Below are positions 43,701 through 58,700 of a DNA stretch of 64,000 nucleotides, one piece after another. Source of the stretch: Owenia fusiformis (taxonomy: Eukaryota; Annelida; Polychaeta; Sabellida; Oweniidae); NCBI GenBank assembly GCA_903813345.2, contig CAIIXF020000007.1:6203730-6267729 (forward strand), given 5' to 3'. Under the pieces are notes generated by a model. That model ran no database searches and had not been told where the DNA came from. It saw only the letters and a list, made by a program, of their open reading frames with translations. Within the stretch, counting starts at the first letter, position 1, and the number at the start of each line of letters is the position of its first letter. The translations under genes and the position numbers were made by a program.

Positions 43701-46700
43701 AATATAATAAAATGTATAATAAAATAATATTTACTTATTATTAGAAACTCGCAGTATTAAATACATTATGTAACGCCAATCAATAGTAAATTTGAAAAAA
43801 TCCTTAAATATAGTTACAAAAATTCCGTGCAAACATAATTTCAGAAAAAACTGAAGTTATATAATACATAAACCACCATGGCATGACCATTAATCAAAAA
43901 GTTAGATAAAAATAAATACTGTATTATTGTGCTTCAAGTCGCACACATAAATATGAAATAAAGTATATAATATATAATATAATAATTCCTTAATAACACA
44001 GCGGTTCCTTCAATGTTATTGCATCCAATTCGCTATCGATTGGAAAATATAGTATCCAGACAACAACATAGTGATGATCAGTTCAAAAAACACCCAAGAC
44101 AGACTAAAATGTAAATCAAATCAAATTAGTAGAATGATTGACCTGGTCCCAATTCAATTTGCAAGTGGGGCCTCAAATGGATTCGCCTGGCTGAGTGCTG
44201 TAGCCAAACAGATTTGACGTCCATTTAATTAAGATTATTCAGATTAATGCTTATTGGCTCCTTACTTGATTTTATACATTCGACTGACGAAGCCGAAATT
44301 TAATATTTTCAATTGGAGTTGCACCTTATGTTTTTGTAAATGTGCCACCGAAATGTCTAACAAAATCATAATACCCAAAACGAAGATAATTAGAAAGTAT
44401 GATATTTCAAGTGCGCAGTCGTTCTATAAGCGGCATTAAGCGCTGGTTAGCAGCAGTGTGGGGGTACATGCTGTCCTACAGGGCGCGTTTCAGAGCCATG
44501 CTTAAAACATAACTTAATTATTTAAACAAATTCAGGATAAATGACATCCTGTGTTATCTATTGCATCATTACCGTATATAGCCGTGTATTATTGAAATAG
44601 TTATCCTGTAATGATAATAACAATGGTGTATATTCAGAAACTAAAGTAACACACCTTATCTATAGAAGTATAGCTTACAATTCTTCTAGAGATAAGGTTT
44701 ATTATTAGTAATCTAGACATTAATCTAAATATACTAAAATAATTGCATACTTATTTCTTTATAATATTGTACTAATATATGCACTATGTTAAATCTAATG
44801 ACGACGATTGCACTACTTGTAAGTAGTGACATGATATTGTTATTTCGTCATGCATATTTGGTAAACCATTGTCATAGAGGCGCATGAAATCCGGAAACGC
44901 TAAGCATATTAACATGATATTTGCTTAAAAAATATATCAGGAATATAAGGGAATTATTATTTTTTAGGACGAATAGGAAATTTGGAAATAATCTACTGGC
45001 TGCCTGGTAAAAAAATCATAATAAGAAGTAGTGTGGGGTTCTACTCAACTGGCAAGTTCAAAACGTTGGAACCATTGGGCCTAAGCTATGAATGGATTGC
45101 AAAAGGGGCTTTCACTGTTGAGGGACACACCAAGCAGAGGTCGTTAATATATTCTGCTCTTGGTTGACTCCATAAAGCAACTGTAAGACTGTAAGAGATT
45201 TTATGGGTAATCATATATGTTTATAACACACTTGAATTTATCATACATTTAAAATTATCTTCATTTTGTGTACAAATAAAGTATAATGTGCTAGCTGTGG
45301 CTATAGTGTTTAAACAAAAACATATACATGCAGCCAGTTATGAACATATGGCATTTGCAGCATATAACAAAATGTCTGCGTTCACCACATAAAACCTCTT
45401 ACATCATCAAATGTTTCAATTCAATTAAAAATTACCGTATAGACAGAAGATGAGCTAGTCTGCAAGTTAAACAAAAACATTATGATGATGACGATTGCAC
45501 TAAAACTTAGGTCAAATTGGGGTCCAATTAAAACCTGATTTGAGCAAAAACTGGCCTATGCTATGCCTATATAGCAGCAACACGTAAAAAAGTGGCTAGC
45601 ATCGAACCAAGTGTCACGGGTGGCGCAAAACTAAAAAACTCTACATAAAAATTAAATTCCCACTAGACAGAAGTACGCTAACATGAACACGTACATCATC
45701 TCTAAACACATGAAACTGTTTAATATGTATATATAGACCATTTCAATCAAGTGACAACATTTTTCTGTATTTGTGATCATTTTGAAACATGATAAGTGAC
45801 ACAAAATTGTTGTTCTCGATGAAAATGTCTGATTTTAACCAACAGCTATAAGCAAATAAAAATACATGTTCACAGGTATGACGCTATGCTAGAATATAAT
45901 AAAAATACAACACCTGTTGATCTACAAATGTCTGCACATTGATTCCACTCATCTCGTATTCATCTGGAATGATATCTATCTCAGTGTCGGGTCTTTCTGT
46001 CGAGATTGTAATAGTGAGATCCTAAAAGGAAAAATCATGATCCATTGTATTTTTCCATAAAACCTTATTCTGTACGACATTATTTCATTTAAGATGCCAG
46101 GCTATGGCGAGGGATATAGAAGGGAAATACGTCATTATATTATTTAGATATATTCAAGACAACAATTGAACCCCGACCAGGAGGCGGTTGCTTCTACAAG
46201 TTAAAGCAAATTAGAATGTTCAGCTAGGATGTGTAAACAATATTCACTTGAAATAATTAGCCTTTGGTCGTCTGTTCACAATTCAGTGAGTAGATATTAT
46301 AACGTTTACTGTTTTAATTGATGCTAACACTTAGATTATAAATTAACTTTGGGTGATACCTCTTATCTCTTGGATTATTTATATTCGAAATAACATCCAT
46401 CGGGACTTTCAAATTGATTTATCTGATGAAAAACATGTCCTTTAATAAATGCCACAGAGAGTCTGGCTTGTGGCTCTTAAGGCATTATAGCTCATTAACG
46501 TGATTGTATGTTTACTACTTACCTGAACATCTAGTGGAAAGTCATTAAGCTCTAAGTTTTCCAGAAATATGCCTCGTATTCTCCGCCGCTCCATTACATA
46601 TGCTTCTCCTCTACTGTTAACAGTCGCCGCTAACCACGTGTGATCCTTTGTTTCATTTATTATATTGTCTATATATAATAGTGGATTCCAATAGCGTTCT

Positions 46701-49700
46701 AATTCTATATGTTTTATTTCCTGAAAAATTACATAATATTACTTGTAAACTTGTTTTGAAGTTAGTTTTCATATCAAATACGTTCCAAATACGTATTTGA
46801 TTAAACTTGTAAACCTAACAAATATTGTTCGTATCAAATGGAGAAATAATTTTCCCATTGTCATTGCCACAATAAGATGTGCTATGGACAAAACTGTACA
46901 TCCCCAGAGGGGCATAACAAACAAGCTTTCCAATGGTACATTTTAAATATTCAATTGGTCGATTGGAGATGGCATCTGCCACATTCGTGATATGAACATG
47001 TCTTCCTTGTAGGACTAAACCTTCGATGATTGGGTATAAGTAACAACCATACTCCATCTATATAAGCTATTTCCAGCATGTCATAAAAATGGTGGTGAAT
47101 ACGTTATGCTTCATTATCGGAACTAAACGACTGGAATCATATTAATAGTTAAACAAAACTGCATGGATGTAATAACGTTTCCTGATATCATAAATATAGT
47201 CTAAATGATATCTGTCAGATTTGTGTAATATCATGGACTAAAATAAAATCCAAGTGATGGAGTAACCTAGTGGGAAATACCATGAACATATAAAATTGTA
47301 CAATTCATCTTGACTAGGAATGGCGTATATAAACCAAAGAATGTATAATGGAGTAGCACAAATAGCTTTCTAAGTTCCTATGTATAGACTTTGTACAGCC
47401 TGTGTGGTGGATACAATAGTGATAAATAATTTACACTTACATCTTGCGATTTTCCATCCAGTGCAGGTTCTCGCCATTTTGCTTGGATAAATGCATCTGC
47501 ACTGTATTGTTCTTTTAATGTATCTATTTCCCCGACCTTTAGAAAAACAACCCTGAGTTCTACGATAACCTGAAAAGAGAGGAATAAAACGATTAAATAA
47601 ATGAGTGGACTGCGAAAACCTCATTGTATTGAAATATTGGAATAACATGGTACAATATTGATATATCATTTCAAAACTGATGTTATCCCTTTCCATAGAC
47701 TATAAAATGTCATTTACTTTGATAGGATTTATTCTATGTAATTGGTAGTTCCAATTCATGTTTCATTGAAAATCTGGCTTGTCTGGATTGATATTTCAAC
47801 CTTTGTTGAAATGCACTGAGTTTAAAATTGACTAAAAGAACACGTTGAACTTATTGCAAGTGTACGTATTCTCCTTTCTAAATTAATAAATTCTTGACTT
47901 TCATTGGGACCCATCTTGAATTAAATATATACGTAGTGGTATCTTTCACATACATATTAGGCATATCATACTGTTAGAGGTAACTTTATTCTGTTAAGAT
48001 ATATGCAACCATAATAATATTTACGTTGCTATGGATTCAGTGATATTATGCTACTTCATTTACAAAACTTTTAGAATACAAAACTGTGATTCTGGCTTGG
48101 AAATGCCTCCATTATCTTAATACTGATACGTGTTTTTTAAATGTTGTTGTATTTTTACAACTAACAAAATACTCCATTTAGTGGGTACAATGAAAGATTA
48201 CTGACAGATGTGAATGGCTATGTGCGGAATTTCATCTTATTATCAGGCTACATTGCCACTGGGAAAAAATCCCGGATCCTCATTGCGATCAAGGTTCTTC
48301 CCAACATATATCTTAAATAAAAAATATATACTTTTCATAAAGAGGAGCATACCGTGAAGCTATTTCAAAAGTGGGTGCAAGAATCTTACAAAAGGTCGGC
48401 TCGCAAGATGTTGAGAGGGTCATGCAATGTAATGGTACCCTCGATATAACATTGAAAGGTCAAAGGGATTTATAAAAACATAGTCCCCCCTAATTGAAAA
48501 CGTAGTTAAGTCCAGTTTAATTATTTTAGCTATTATTTAAGTTTTAAGTTATTGATTGCAGCTACATTGAGTTACGTCTCATCGAATGAACGATTGAACA
48601 AAAAAGACTGATGAGCAAAGGTCGATGAGTTTTGAGCTAACACGATTCAGTTAAGATCTACTCGGTTGCTCGTGAGCTAATGACGTCCAGAAATAATAAA
48701 ATGAATGACATCAAATCACATTTTGAATCATAAAAGTAGTCCGCCAATTTTAGAAATTTTTTAGTTTACTTTGTTTTACAAATTCAATTCTAAGGTCAGT
48801 CAATGCATTTGATGAATGTCGAGTTTCTGTGTAACATCTCTTTGACAATGAAAAAAGGAGACGCACCGATGGTAAGAAAGACATCGATAACATAATTGGG
48901 AAAATCAGTGGCAAGAACGATAGAACCCAATAGTCACTTTTGATGACATCAAGCATTGTTAAAAGGAAAATAGTTCTTAAGAATACAGTATTAGCCTTCA
49001 ACAAACACGATTGACTGGGATCAATTTTATGCATTTCCTTCGAAAATTCTTCACAAACAAAATTTTAACAATTGAAAAAGTATTAATATAAAATTCTTTA
49101 GAATACGACCACTCCATTACAAAATAACACTTGAATTTCGAAAGATTAAAGGGGGCTAGGTATTGACAAAAAAGACTGTCTGGGCTACTATAGTGTCGAT
49201 TGTAGGTATACTCATTTGATGTGGCGTACAATGTTCTTTTGAAGTTTTACATAAGAGTTGGGTTGTAACTTGTCAGTGTCCGACATAAAATGGATGGATA
49301 CTAGGAAGGGAGAAAACAAAGGTAAACCGGCTCAAGGTCTGGTTAATATGCAAACATCTACACTTCAGTAGCGTACGAGAATAGCAAGAGACGTTTTGGT
49401 CTAGAAATAGCAAACAGAAACCTTATACTCACACTGGTTCATCCAGACCATATGTAATTGGAATATGTATAGATACATAGTGTAGCATCTTCACATTATA
49501 ATGATCACAGTTCTTCAGTATGTCGAACTCATAGCAAGCATGTACATGTGAAGAGCAATCAGATTCAGCGTTTAATCCATACTTTAAAAAACGAAGCCTC
49601 AAATTTGAAAGATTATTCAAAAATTCAACAATAACGACAAGTTAAAGATAAAGACCAGTCATAAGGAAACAAACTCAGATATCTCGAACTATGATATATC

Positions 49701-52700
49701 AAAAAGTAACGAACAATTCCTCCTTTCATACATGAACACTATTCAGGAACAGACAAAATATGTTAATGTAGGTACCAAAGGGTCAACATTGAGCTGCAAA
49801 TCTCCCTTTAAAATATTCCTAATTTACAACACGTCATGCATTGATGAATAATGAGAGGTTGTCATTTTTACAAATATTTTTTACCTTCTGTGTTATCTCA
49901 ATAAAATATATCTTTCTAGATTAAAACTGAACTTTTGCTTTTTGCTTTTTTATTTAGGAAATCGATCAGTGAAAAGAATAAACAAATGCAATGTTATAGA
50001 AAATTCGTTTGAATCGAATTTTGAATATTTGGTGAAACAAACATTTCTGATAAATGTAAGTGATAAAGCTTTCTTTTAAAAGTTGGATTATCATCATTTC
50101 TGATGAAACAAGATGTCTTTAAATACACGTAAGTCAATTTCCAATTCCAGGTCTTAATTGCATCTAAGTCAATTATGGTAAGATGATATAAAAATGCTAT
50201 GAGCAATTTGAAAAAACTAAATTGGATTGAAACATCAAGGTCACACATGTATCATTTTTTGGGTAGTAGCATGTGAATGAGGCAACAGTTTTCCAATCGG
50301 AAATATCTTTGAAATCTATTTCCCCTTCAAATGTTTACTTGTCTTACGCATTTAGCATTTATTCTCTCCGATTGATAGCTTTCCACCTAACGAACATTTA
50401 TAATTAGAAACAGCATCCACAACTATTTTTTCAAGCGGAAGGAAAGGTAACATTTTGTTACTACAAGATTGTTTAATTAAGAAACACATTTTAAGCATCA
50501 CATATTTGTTTAGCTACATCGCTGACAAGGTCAATGATAAGTCAAAAGGAATTATGTTGGATAGGATATACCGTTTAGATAAAGACGCCTCGGCATTTAA
50601 ATGTTTCAGGTCAAATGAAGACTTTAAATAATTGCAATAAATAAATGACGGTATTTATGAGCCATGTCAGAGCCCATGTGATCCTTCGTTAAGCTCCAAT
50701 GAATATATATGGTATCATTGTAGCATCACTCTTGATTGAGTTGACAATGATTTGATGATTTATTCAGGAAATACGATTTACATGTGTCACAGTTAAGTGA
50801 TCACCTGGGATTTATCGGAACTGAAAAATGAAAAAGGACGATGTAAAATTTCAGATCAAATAATGTTTGTCACATAACTATTATTAAGAATATGTAAATC
50901 GCCTACAATTGTTTAACATTCATCTCACAGTATTTATCGATAGAACGGAAAAGGATTTACTATAATGTTTATTCTTTTACTAGGCCCTCGACTGTTCAAT
51001 TGACTATATTTTTTGTACCACACAACGGGAAACACTATTTTGTAAGCACTACTAAGAAAGAATACTTTATGTGTTATCCATAAGTAATAACCACGACTAA
51101 CTACTAATTCTCAGGAATAAAAAGTTCACTCTATTGAGAGATAGATAGAGTTTATCCTTGGACCAGTTACGTCTTATCCGTGTGTCATATGACTACTGTG
51201 TTAATTAACTAAGTAAAGTATTCCAATTAAAAAGTGTTGTATGTTTGCATGCAGCAAGCGTTTAATAATTCTTCGCATATATAATATTGTCCATAAAAGA
51301 GTCTGATATATAATATTGTCCATAAAAGATCGGTCTGATAATTACAAGTAACTCATGTTTATTTTAAAACTATTCTTTACGAATTTGTATAATGTTCAAT
51401 GCTCGCCAGATATGGGGGTAACCAAGATATAATAATACATACAAATCGCAGTCAGTGATTGTTCTCCACACTCACCCCTCACCCTTCCTGACATGAACTA
51501 TTTTGTAAAACCATTGACAGTGTGGAAAGGATTCTTACACTCGAGTGTCAAGGGGGGGGGGCAGTTATAAAAATTTTCAAAACTGCTCAACATGGTGAAA
51601 ACTTCACGTTTTTAAAGAATGCTTGCCCGGCGAGTGGTTTGCTCTGGATTGCGAGAGAACAAAAACTTTGAATTAGGATTTTTCCTAATACTATCATTAA
51701 TCTAAACAACTTTTTAAACCGTCTCTGATTACATATCATGCCAATTAATACCATTATTGTGTTGACAGGATTAAATATGATATCTATGAAATTATAATTT
51801 AATGAACTCAATAGTCTAAATGATAATGAGTTCATAATTTAGTCTTGGCTGACTAGTCTTGCATCATCAGAGTTGGATTGCAAATACCTCCCTAAATCAA
51901 ATAATTTAAATCTACAAATTTACTAGTGTACGGGGTGGGGAAACAAGTCTCCATCCAACCACTAAAGTTTAAAAGGAAGACTATAGTGTCCCGTGAATTC
52001 ATTATAATTATCTTAGACAATAGTGAAGCGGTACAATCATGGGAGTGTTAATTAATCGGAATGCAAGTTTGATTTAAAATAACTCCTTTGGATCAAATAT
52101 TTAAATTCTACTAGAATGCGGGGAGTGGAAACAAGTTTCCATTCAAGCACTAAATATCAAAAGAAAGATTTCAGTACCCCTTAACTTCACTCCCGGACTT
52201 CACTATTCACCACACCCCCCCCCCCTTCCCCAGTTATCCCTTATGACCCCAGAATGTTCGTTTCTGTGCCCCCCCCCTGTCCATGGCCAGTAAGTAATCT
52301 ATGTGTATATTGGCATATTGGCTCCCTCCCAAAGGTGGGAAAACCAGATGCAGGCATAGACATTGACAAGGTGAGGGGATTTAAATATAAAAATAGTCTT
52401 GTTTTTGGCTCCGACTTAAATATTTTGGCACTGTTTAACGAAGCCGGTTTAAGGAATGAGAGGCAGGAATAATTCCTAGAAATATGATGGCCTGTCTTTA
52501 CTGTAATCAAGATGCTACCTAATCGCAGTTATTTTGGGATATTGCTCGAGCTTGAATAACAAATTAAAGGCATGTTCTTATTTCTGTATTTAGTCCTTTG
52601 ATTGTGTATTAAGTTGAGCTGCACGCCAAACGTTAAGATTGTTAAAACGCTTAAAATAAAACTTAATTCCTCTCAATTTACATAAAAATGAAACAGATTA

Positions 52701-55700
52701 GATTCGAATCTCAGTCACACCAGCCACTGGTCAAAGGAAGTACAAATATCTATATTAATCAAATGTCTGAGAATTTGATAACTGTCTGGGATCCAATGTT
52801 AATTTTATTGAATCAAACTAAGAAAAGTATAAAAGCAGGGAATGCTTGGGAAATTCTTCCGAGACTGACTTTTGTTATTTCAAAATTGAAATATGCCTAA
52901 TTCCTATGAAATAATCAAATAACCACGCGATCTTTTTCCCTGGGTTTTAGTCTATTTTAGATTTACTAGAAAAATGTTTATATGATGATTGCGTTTGCTT
53001 CTCACGAGTTCATTGAAAAGTTCAGTTGTAAAACTTTAGAGATCAAAAGACTAATTAGGCACCTGATTGCGAAAGTTTGATTGCATTTCGATTTCCGGGA
53101 TTTTACAAACGTATTGTTTAAGTAGCGATCGTGTTCTTGGGATCTTGATAACTTCCTATTTTAAGTTTTGGGTTGAAAGCAATGAGTCCATATAATGAAA
53201 CAATATCCCTTTATATTAGTCCAATCGGAATTTGCATAAACATACCAGTTTTTTATTGCAAAAAGAACTGTAATTGATAGCCTACATAAAAGCATCATGA
53301 TAAATAAAACATAAAAGCCTATTTTTATCAAAATCCATAAATCCTCACCATATAAATATAGTTTTATTGATGACCAAAAACAGATATCAAGGGCGTAGCC
53401 AGCTTTCAGTCAGGGGGGGAGGGGTGCGATCGCCAAAAAGATTTCGGTTTTCAGTCAGGAGGGTATGATTGTGGCATTTTAATGCTCCTTTCTTCTTCTT
53501 TCTCAGCGTTTTATTTTTATTATTATGGGGGGGGGTTGCTATCGCACCCCCCCCCCTCCTGGCTACGCCTATGGATATTTTGGCAACTTTCACGTTTACC
53601 CCGCCCCCTAATAATTTTTGCACCCCCTCTAAATATCAGACCCGTCAGGCGTTGAGGCATGGATCAGAATACCCTGACTCCCAAGCTGTGCGACTTCTGG
53701 CAACCGCTACACCTATATTCCCGGGGAAACGCTTTTAGAAAAATTGTCAAATATGGTCGTGTGTGGGCAAACACGGAGGAGGAGGAGGAGAGGGATGCGT
53801 GCATTGCGTGCGACCCTTCATCAGTTGTGTACCTTATTTTTGTATGAATCTCTTCCGAATAGTTATGCTAGAGGGGTTCTGATATTCATTTTTGTTTTCA
53901 AATGAAATAGTTTCACCCTTGCCCGACTGACTTGTAGATAATGCACGAATCAAATAGCATGGAGATCAGATAATCAGATTGATTCGTATTTTCGCAATCA
54001 GATGAATTAACTTATTGTTTTCTCTGGTTAAAAAGCGGTTTGAAGCTACTTTTACAGGATTTGTAAATTCGCAATCAGACTGGCTTATTTTAATATTTAG
54101 TCAGTGCAAGACTAGGGGACTATTAATGTAGAAAATTGTTTTGATTTCGACACTAACTGAATAATTTATCACAATTGTTAAATACGCAAACAGAAACAGG
54201 TTTAAAAATGAGAATAGAGGCAAAAAGTCTAGACATAAAAAGTAATTAAAACCCGGGAATTAAAAGCAATTTTAGACTTAGATGATCTCTTCTGTAATCA
54301 AGGTGATGTTGGTACACTTCCGCCGTTAGAAAAACAAAGACTAAGACAAAGACTATATAGCAATTAATCCTTTTGTAATCATTAAATGTTAGATTCTTAT
54401 TATTTTGTTGGACAATGTTCAGACTTCTGACCAAGATTAAATCATTTATGTTTGTATTTAAAAAATAGTATTTCAATCAGACAGACGTGCTAATGAGTTC
54501 GAAAAATACATTTGTCCATTTCCTCTCAAGAAGTTTTCAAAGGTAATCAAGTCGATTTGTTTCAGTGTTTAGCATTGTTTTTCATAACTTGACGCTTCCA
54601 TGAACATAATGACTTTGAAATTAGTTTTTATAATTTTAGCTTTTATACGGACATGCTTATTGTATATTTCTATATGAACGTTGTAGTTATGTGATGTAAC
54701 ATCGCCCCCCCCCCCCAATTACAGGTATACACATTTTGATCGGAATGCATTAACTTGCAATTAAAAGCAATTTTAATTTTAATCTCTTATGTAATCTAGG
54801 TGATGTTGGTACACTTCCGCATTTAAGAAAACAAAGACTAAGACAAAGAGAACTAAGCAATTAATCCGTTTGTTATCATTAAATTTTAGATTCTTATTTT
54901 TTGATTGGACAATATTAAGACTTCTGTCTCCGATTGTTATGCAGGTATGTGTATAAAATCATGTGAACAACATTATCGTAGAAACTCCCATCTTCATTCT
55001 CATAATGTCTTACAGCTATTTCGCAAATTACATAATCCTAAGCAACATATGGACATAACGATAATATCACTGAGCGAAAAGAACGGTGGAACAAATTAGA
55101 TTAAGATATTTTCTTTTTGAAATGCACAAAGGGCAACAGTTGAAGAACAAAAGTTAAAGGCGTTTTGAAATAGATCCATCGTGAGATATCACAGCCTTCT
55201 CTCAGTGTCCTTCTAGACATTCTTGTGCATAGCAGAGATGGTCTGAGTATCAGAATGAAATAGATCGTGCTTTTATATGATCCCCTCTATAATACCCTAC
55301 CCTTTGCATTTGTTCGACTTCACTTCTTAAATGAGAGTTTCGTCTTCTCGTAGTTTATAATTAGACTCTGCACGCAGCGTAATAGTGCCCCTATTATCCA
55401 TGTTCAGGGGCGTAGCCAACTTTCAGTCGGGGAGGGGGGGGGGGGGTGCGATCGCCAAAAAATAATAACGGTTTTCATTCGGGGGAGGGGGTTGCGATCG
55501 TGGCAAAAGCAAGCCAAAAGATGCAACTTCCTTCAAAGTTGAGCTTGAAGCTTCTATCTCTTCTTCTATTTCTTGGTTCTATTTTATTGGTTATGCACCG
55601 CAACCCCCCCCCCTGGCTACGCCTATGCGTGTCGAGAGACAAAAAGAGAAGCGAAAAGACTGTTAAAACAAGTACTTCCAATAAATACTTTTACAGTTAT

Positions 55701-58700
55701 ATGTGTTTATCAACGACCCTACTTGTCAAATTAATATAATTAATAGAAACGAAAACTAAATTCTTTCATTACGCGAAAACCGTTGAAATATCTACCTGAT
55801 TCGCTGGAATAGTCATTAGTCACATTATTTCAGAGCAAACAATTAGCATCTACTATAATATTTATTTTTCTATCCGATATACAACTGATATTGATATCTT
55901 TCCCCGGACAATGTACTGTGTTATCTCATGATCCGTTGACATCATCAACAATTTGATTTACCACAAGAGAGTAACCAACATTCCTTAATTAAAAAGTTGA
56001 CATTTCTTGAATTTTATAGCAAAAACACTATGACACAATAACATCGAGGCAAAATCAAAACATGGTGTGGAAATAAAAGGCATACAAAATGGCCATTAAA
56101 ATGAAATTCTTGTTCATAAAAGTATCAACTTTATTACATTGGATGCAAATACAAAGTATAGAATAAATAAAAATAACGTCTTCCCAGAGATTACAATACG
56201 GATCAGTAAGTCAACAAATCTAACTGTTAAATAAACAAACTTAGCCCATGTCTGCAATTGTTGGTCTGCTGGTCAGAACTCGGTATCCTCTTCGGATAAT
56301 CAATTTCTGTGACTACTGATGTCTTAAATAATTCATAAAGACGACGTTGTCTTTAAATAAGGATCTTTAATCTACAAACTGTAAATAAATAGCCTGAGTC
56401 CGGGATTGTAGACAACAACATTGATACCTTGCTGTCCTCTGTTAAATCACGAAACCAGTTTCCCTTAAATTTTTTACTAAGAGACTTATACATGCATAAG
56501 TTATCTATCAAATTATTTTTCTTTAAATATTAAATGTCGTCTAAGTTTGTTTTAATGATTAGTCTTCATCTAGATTCATTAATCATCACGATATTTATAT
56601 ATACATATTATGTAATAGACCTATCATATCACGTCCGTAGTTACAAAGTCAACTACATATTAATGCAATAGAATAAGACTCAATAATTAAAAAAATAAAC
56701 CTCAGTATTCGGGCCTAAAAAACACAGATAAGTGTATCAATGCCAACGGGTAAGCTCAAATAACCTTCCAGATAAGTGTATCAATAATCAAGGATTGCGA
56801 GTACTAAGGACCGGGTAAGATGGTTGTAACATTGGTATTGCTAGTTATTAAACACGATTTTGTCTTGTGCCAGTTTAAATGAGTTTTTGTGTGTTTAGTC
56901 AAGCAAATTTCTACAAATAATTGGAGAAAATTCAAAATAGGAGGTATATTTGATATTGTTATGTATAAAAGTCAACTTTATTTACAACATTTTTTACATT
57001 TAGTAATTTATTCTAGCTAAACACAATTCCCTTGCTATCAGAGAATTTGATGACATCCCTACATTAAGTCAATGATACATATCCCAATGTTAAGGCAATT
57101 CATCCGAACTGAAATCCTCAATTTCTCAGAACAAGTGCTATGTGTCATATTTTTTTTATTCTGAACGACAAAACAAAAACCTATAAACAATAAAATTGTG
57201 TTTAACTTAAAATGTTTCAAAACATCACTGAAACATGAACATGGTTGTAAATAAAGTTGATACTTGAATGAGCCATATAATTAACTCGTGGTTATTAGAA
57301 TAATATATAGAAAATGGGAATACTATAATTGCCAACAATGACAGCAAAAATTTGTTGAAAAATAATATATGTCTCTTTTCTGTGTAAATTCATCACTCTG
57401 GTAATATATTATTAATAATAACTTGAGTTCATTTAATAATAACTTAAGTTCATAAATAATATAACTGTGTACTTCAATTTTGAATGTAATCTTGATAAAT
57501 CTAGTTGGATTAGCGAAACGTCGAAAAATAAAACATTTTACTCCGAAGTAAATGAACTTAAGTTATTATTATAATATATGTCATTTTTGACTGTTGCACC
57601 TTGCGGCAAACAATTGCATAAAGTTCGTTATTCACTCAAGCATAGGTTTTGGGTTTGTCCAGGCATATGGCAAACATTATCACTTAATTTCGAGGTGTAA
57701 TGTCTTTAAATATAGCTGGTACATAGAGTCGAGAATGTGTTATCAAGCACTTGGAAACTGATGAATTGGATATCGGCGGAAATTAAAGGATGTCAGATTG
57801 CTCTAAAAAAGTAATGGAGGCATTTTCTGCATAACAAGCAAGCACAATCATATGCGTCCTAATTATAGAAGAGCATTTGGTTTAAATAATCCTTCTAACA
57901 CGCCTTAATTGATCAGTTGTTTGATTATATATATATTGAATAACATTTTCACAAATTATTAGCTCATTATTACTTGTATTAGTTATGACCTGCGTAAATG
58001 CATTCTCAAATCCTTGCACTTGAACATTTATTATTAGGTTATTGCAAATACAGAATGGAATCCTAGTGATAATGATTCACAAGTTGATATCCGGGAATTG
58101 ATATTGGCTTACAAACCAGGATCTCACATTCGTTCCGAACCCAAAAATGTCTCAAAACATCCTTGATATCAGAGGGACACTTTAAAGTCTTCAAACTCTG
58201 TGTGATATGCTTGTAGTACTTTCATTATATCTATGAGGGAATATTACGACATCAACTAGATATGTAGTACTTAAGATTCCATGGAGGTAGACTAAATACT
58301 ATTTGATTAAATTAAGGCATTTGTTTGTACATTAGCCTGTTCATGGTTTGTAAAAACTTGGCACGTTGTGATGTCTATCACACGTTTCGGTGCAGTATGT
58401 GCTAAAAATATATCAATGTGTCATATTTGGTAATGTTTGACATACTTTATGCTGGTTCATTATTGGTCAAGGCATGTATCTACAGTCCCAAACTACTTTG
58501 AATTCATATTCGCAGGCAGATCTCAGTTCGCAAGTGTTATGTAACGTTTTGCGATATTGCGCACCACACTTTCGTGTAACTTTAGATGAACTTAACAATG
58601 GTGCAGAACATTCAGGTCCGAGACATCATATCTTTTATTCCATTTGTACATATAGTACAGTTAAGTATATACTTAGCTTTAAGCAATCATCATTCACACT

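Noticed and set aside
53387-53847. Frames in Gly/Pro-rich context
   Set aside because: Driven by MITE and poly-G/C tracts.
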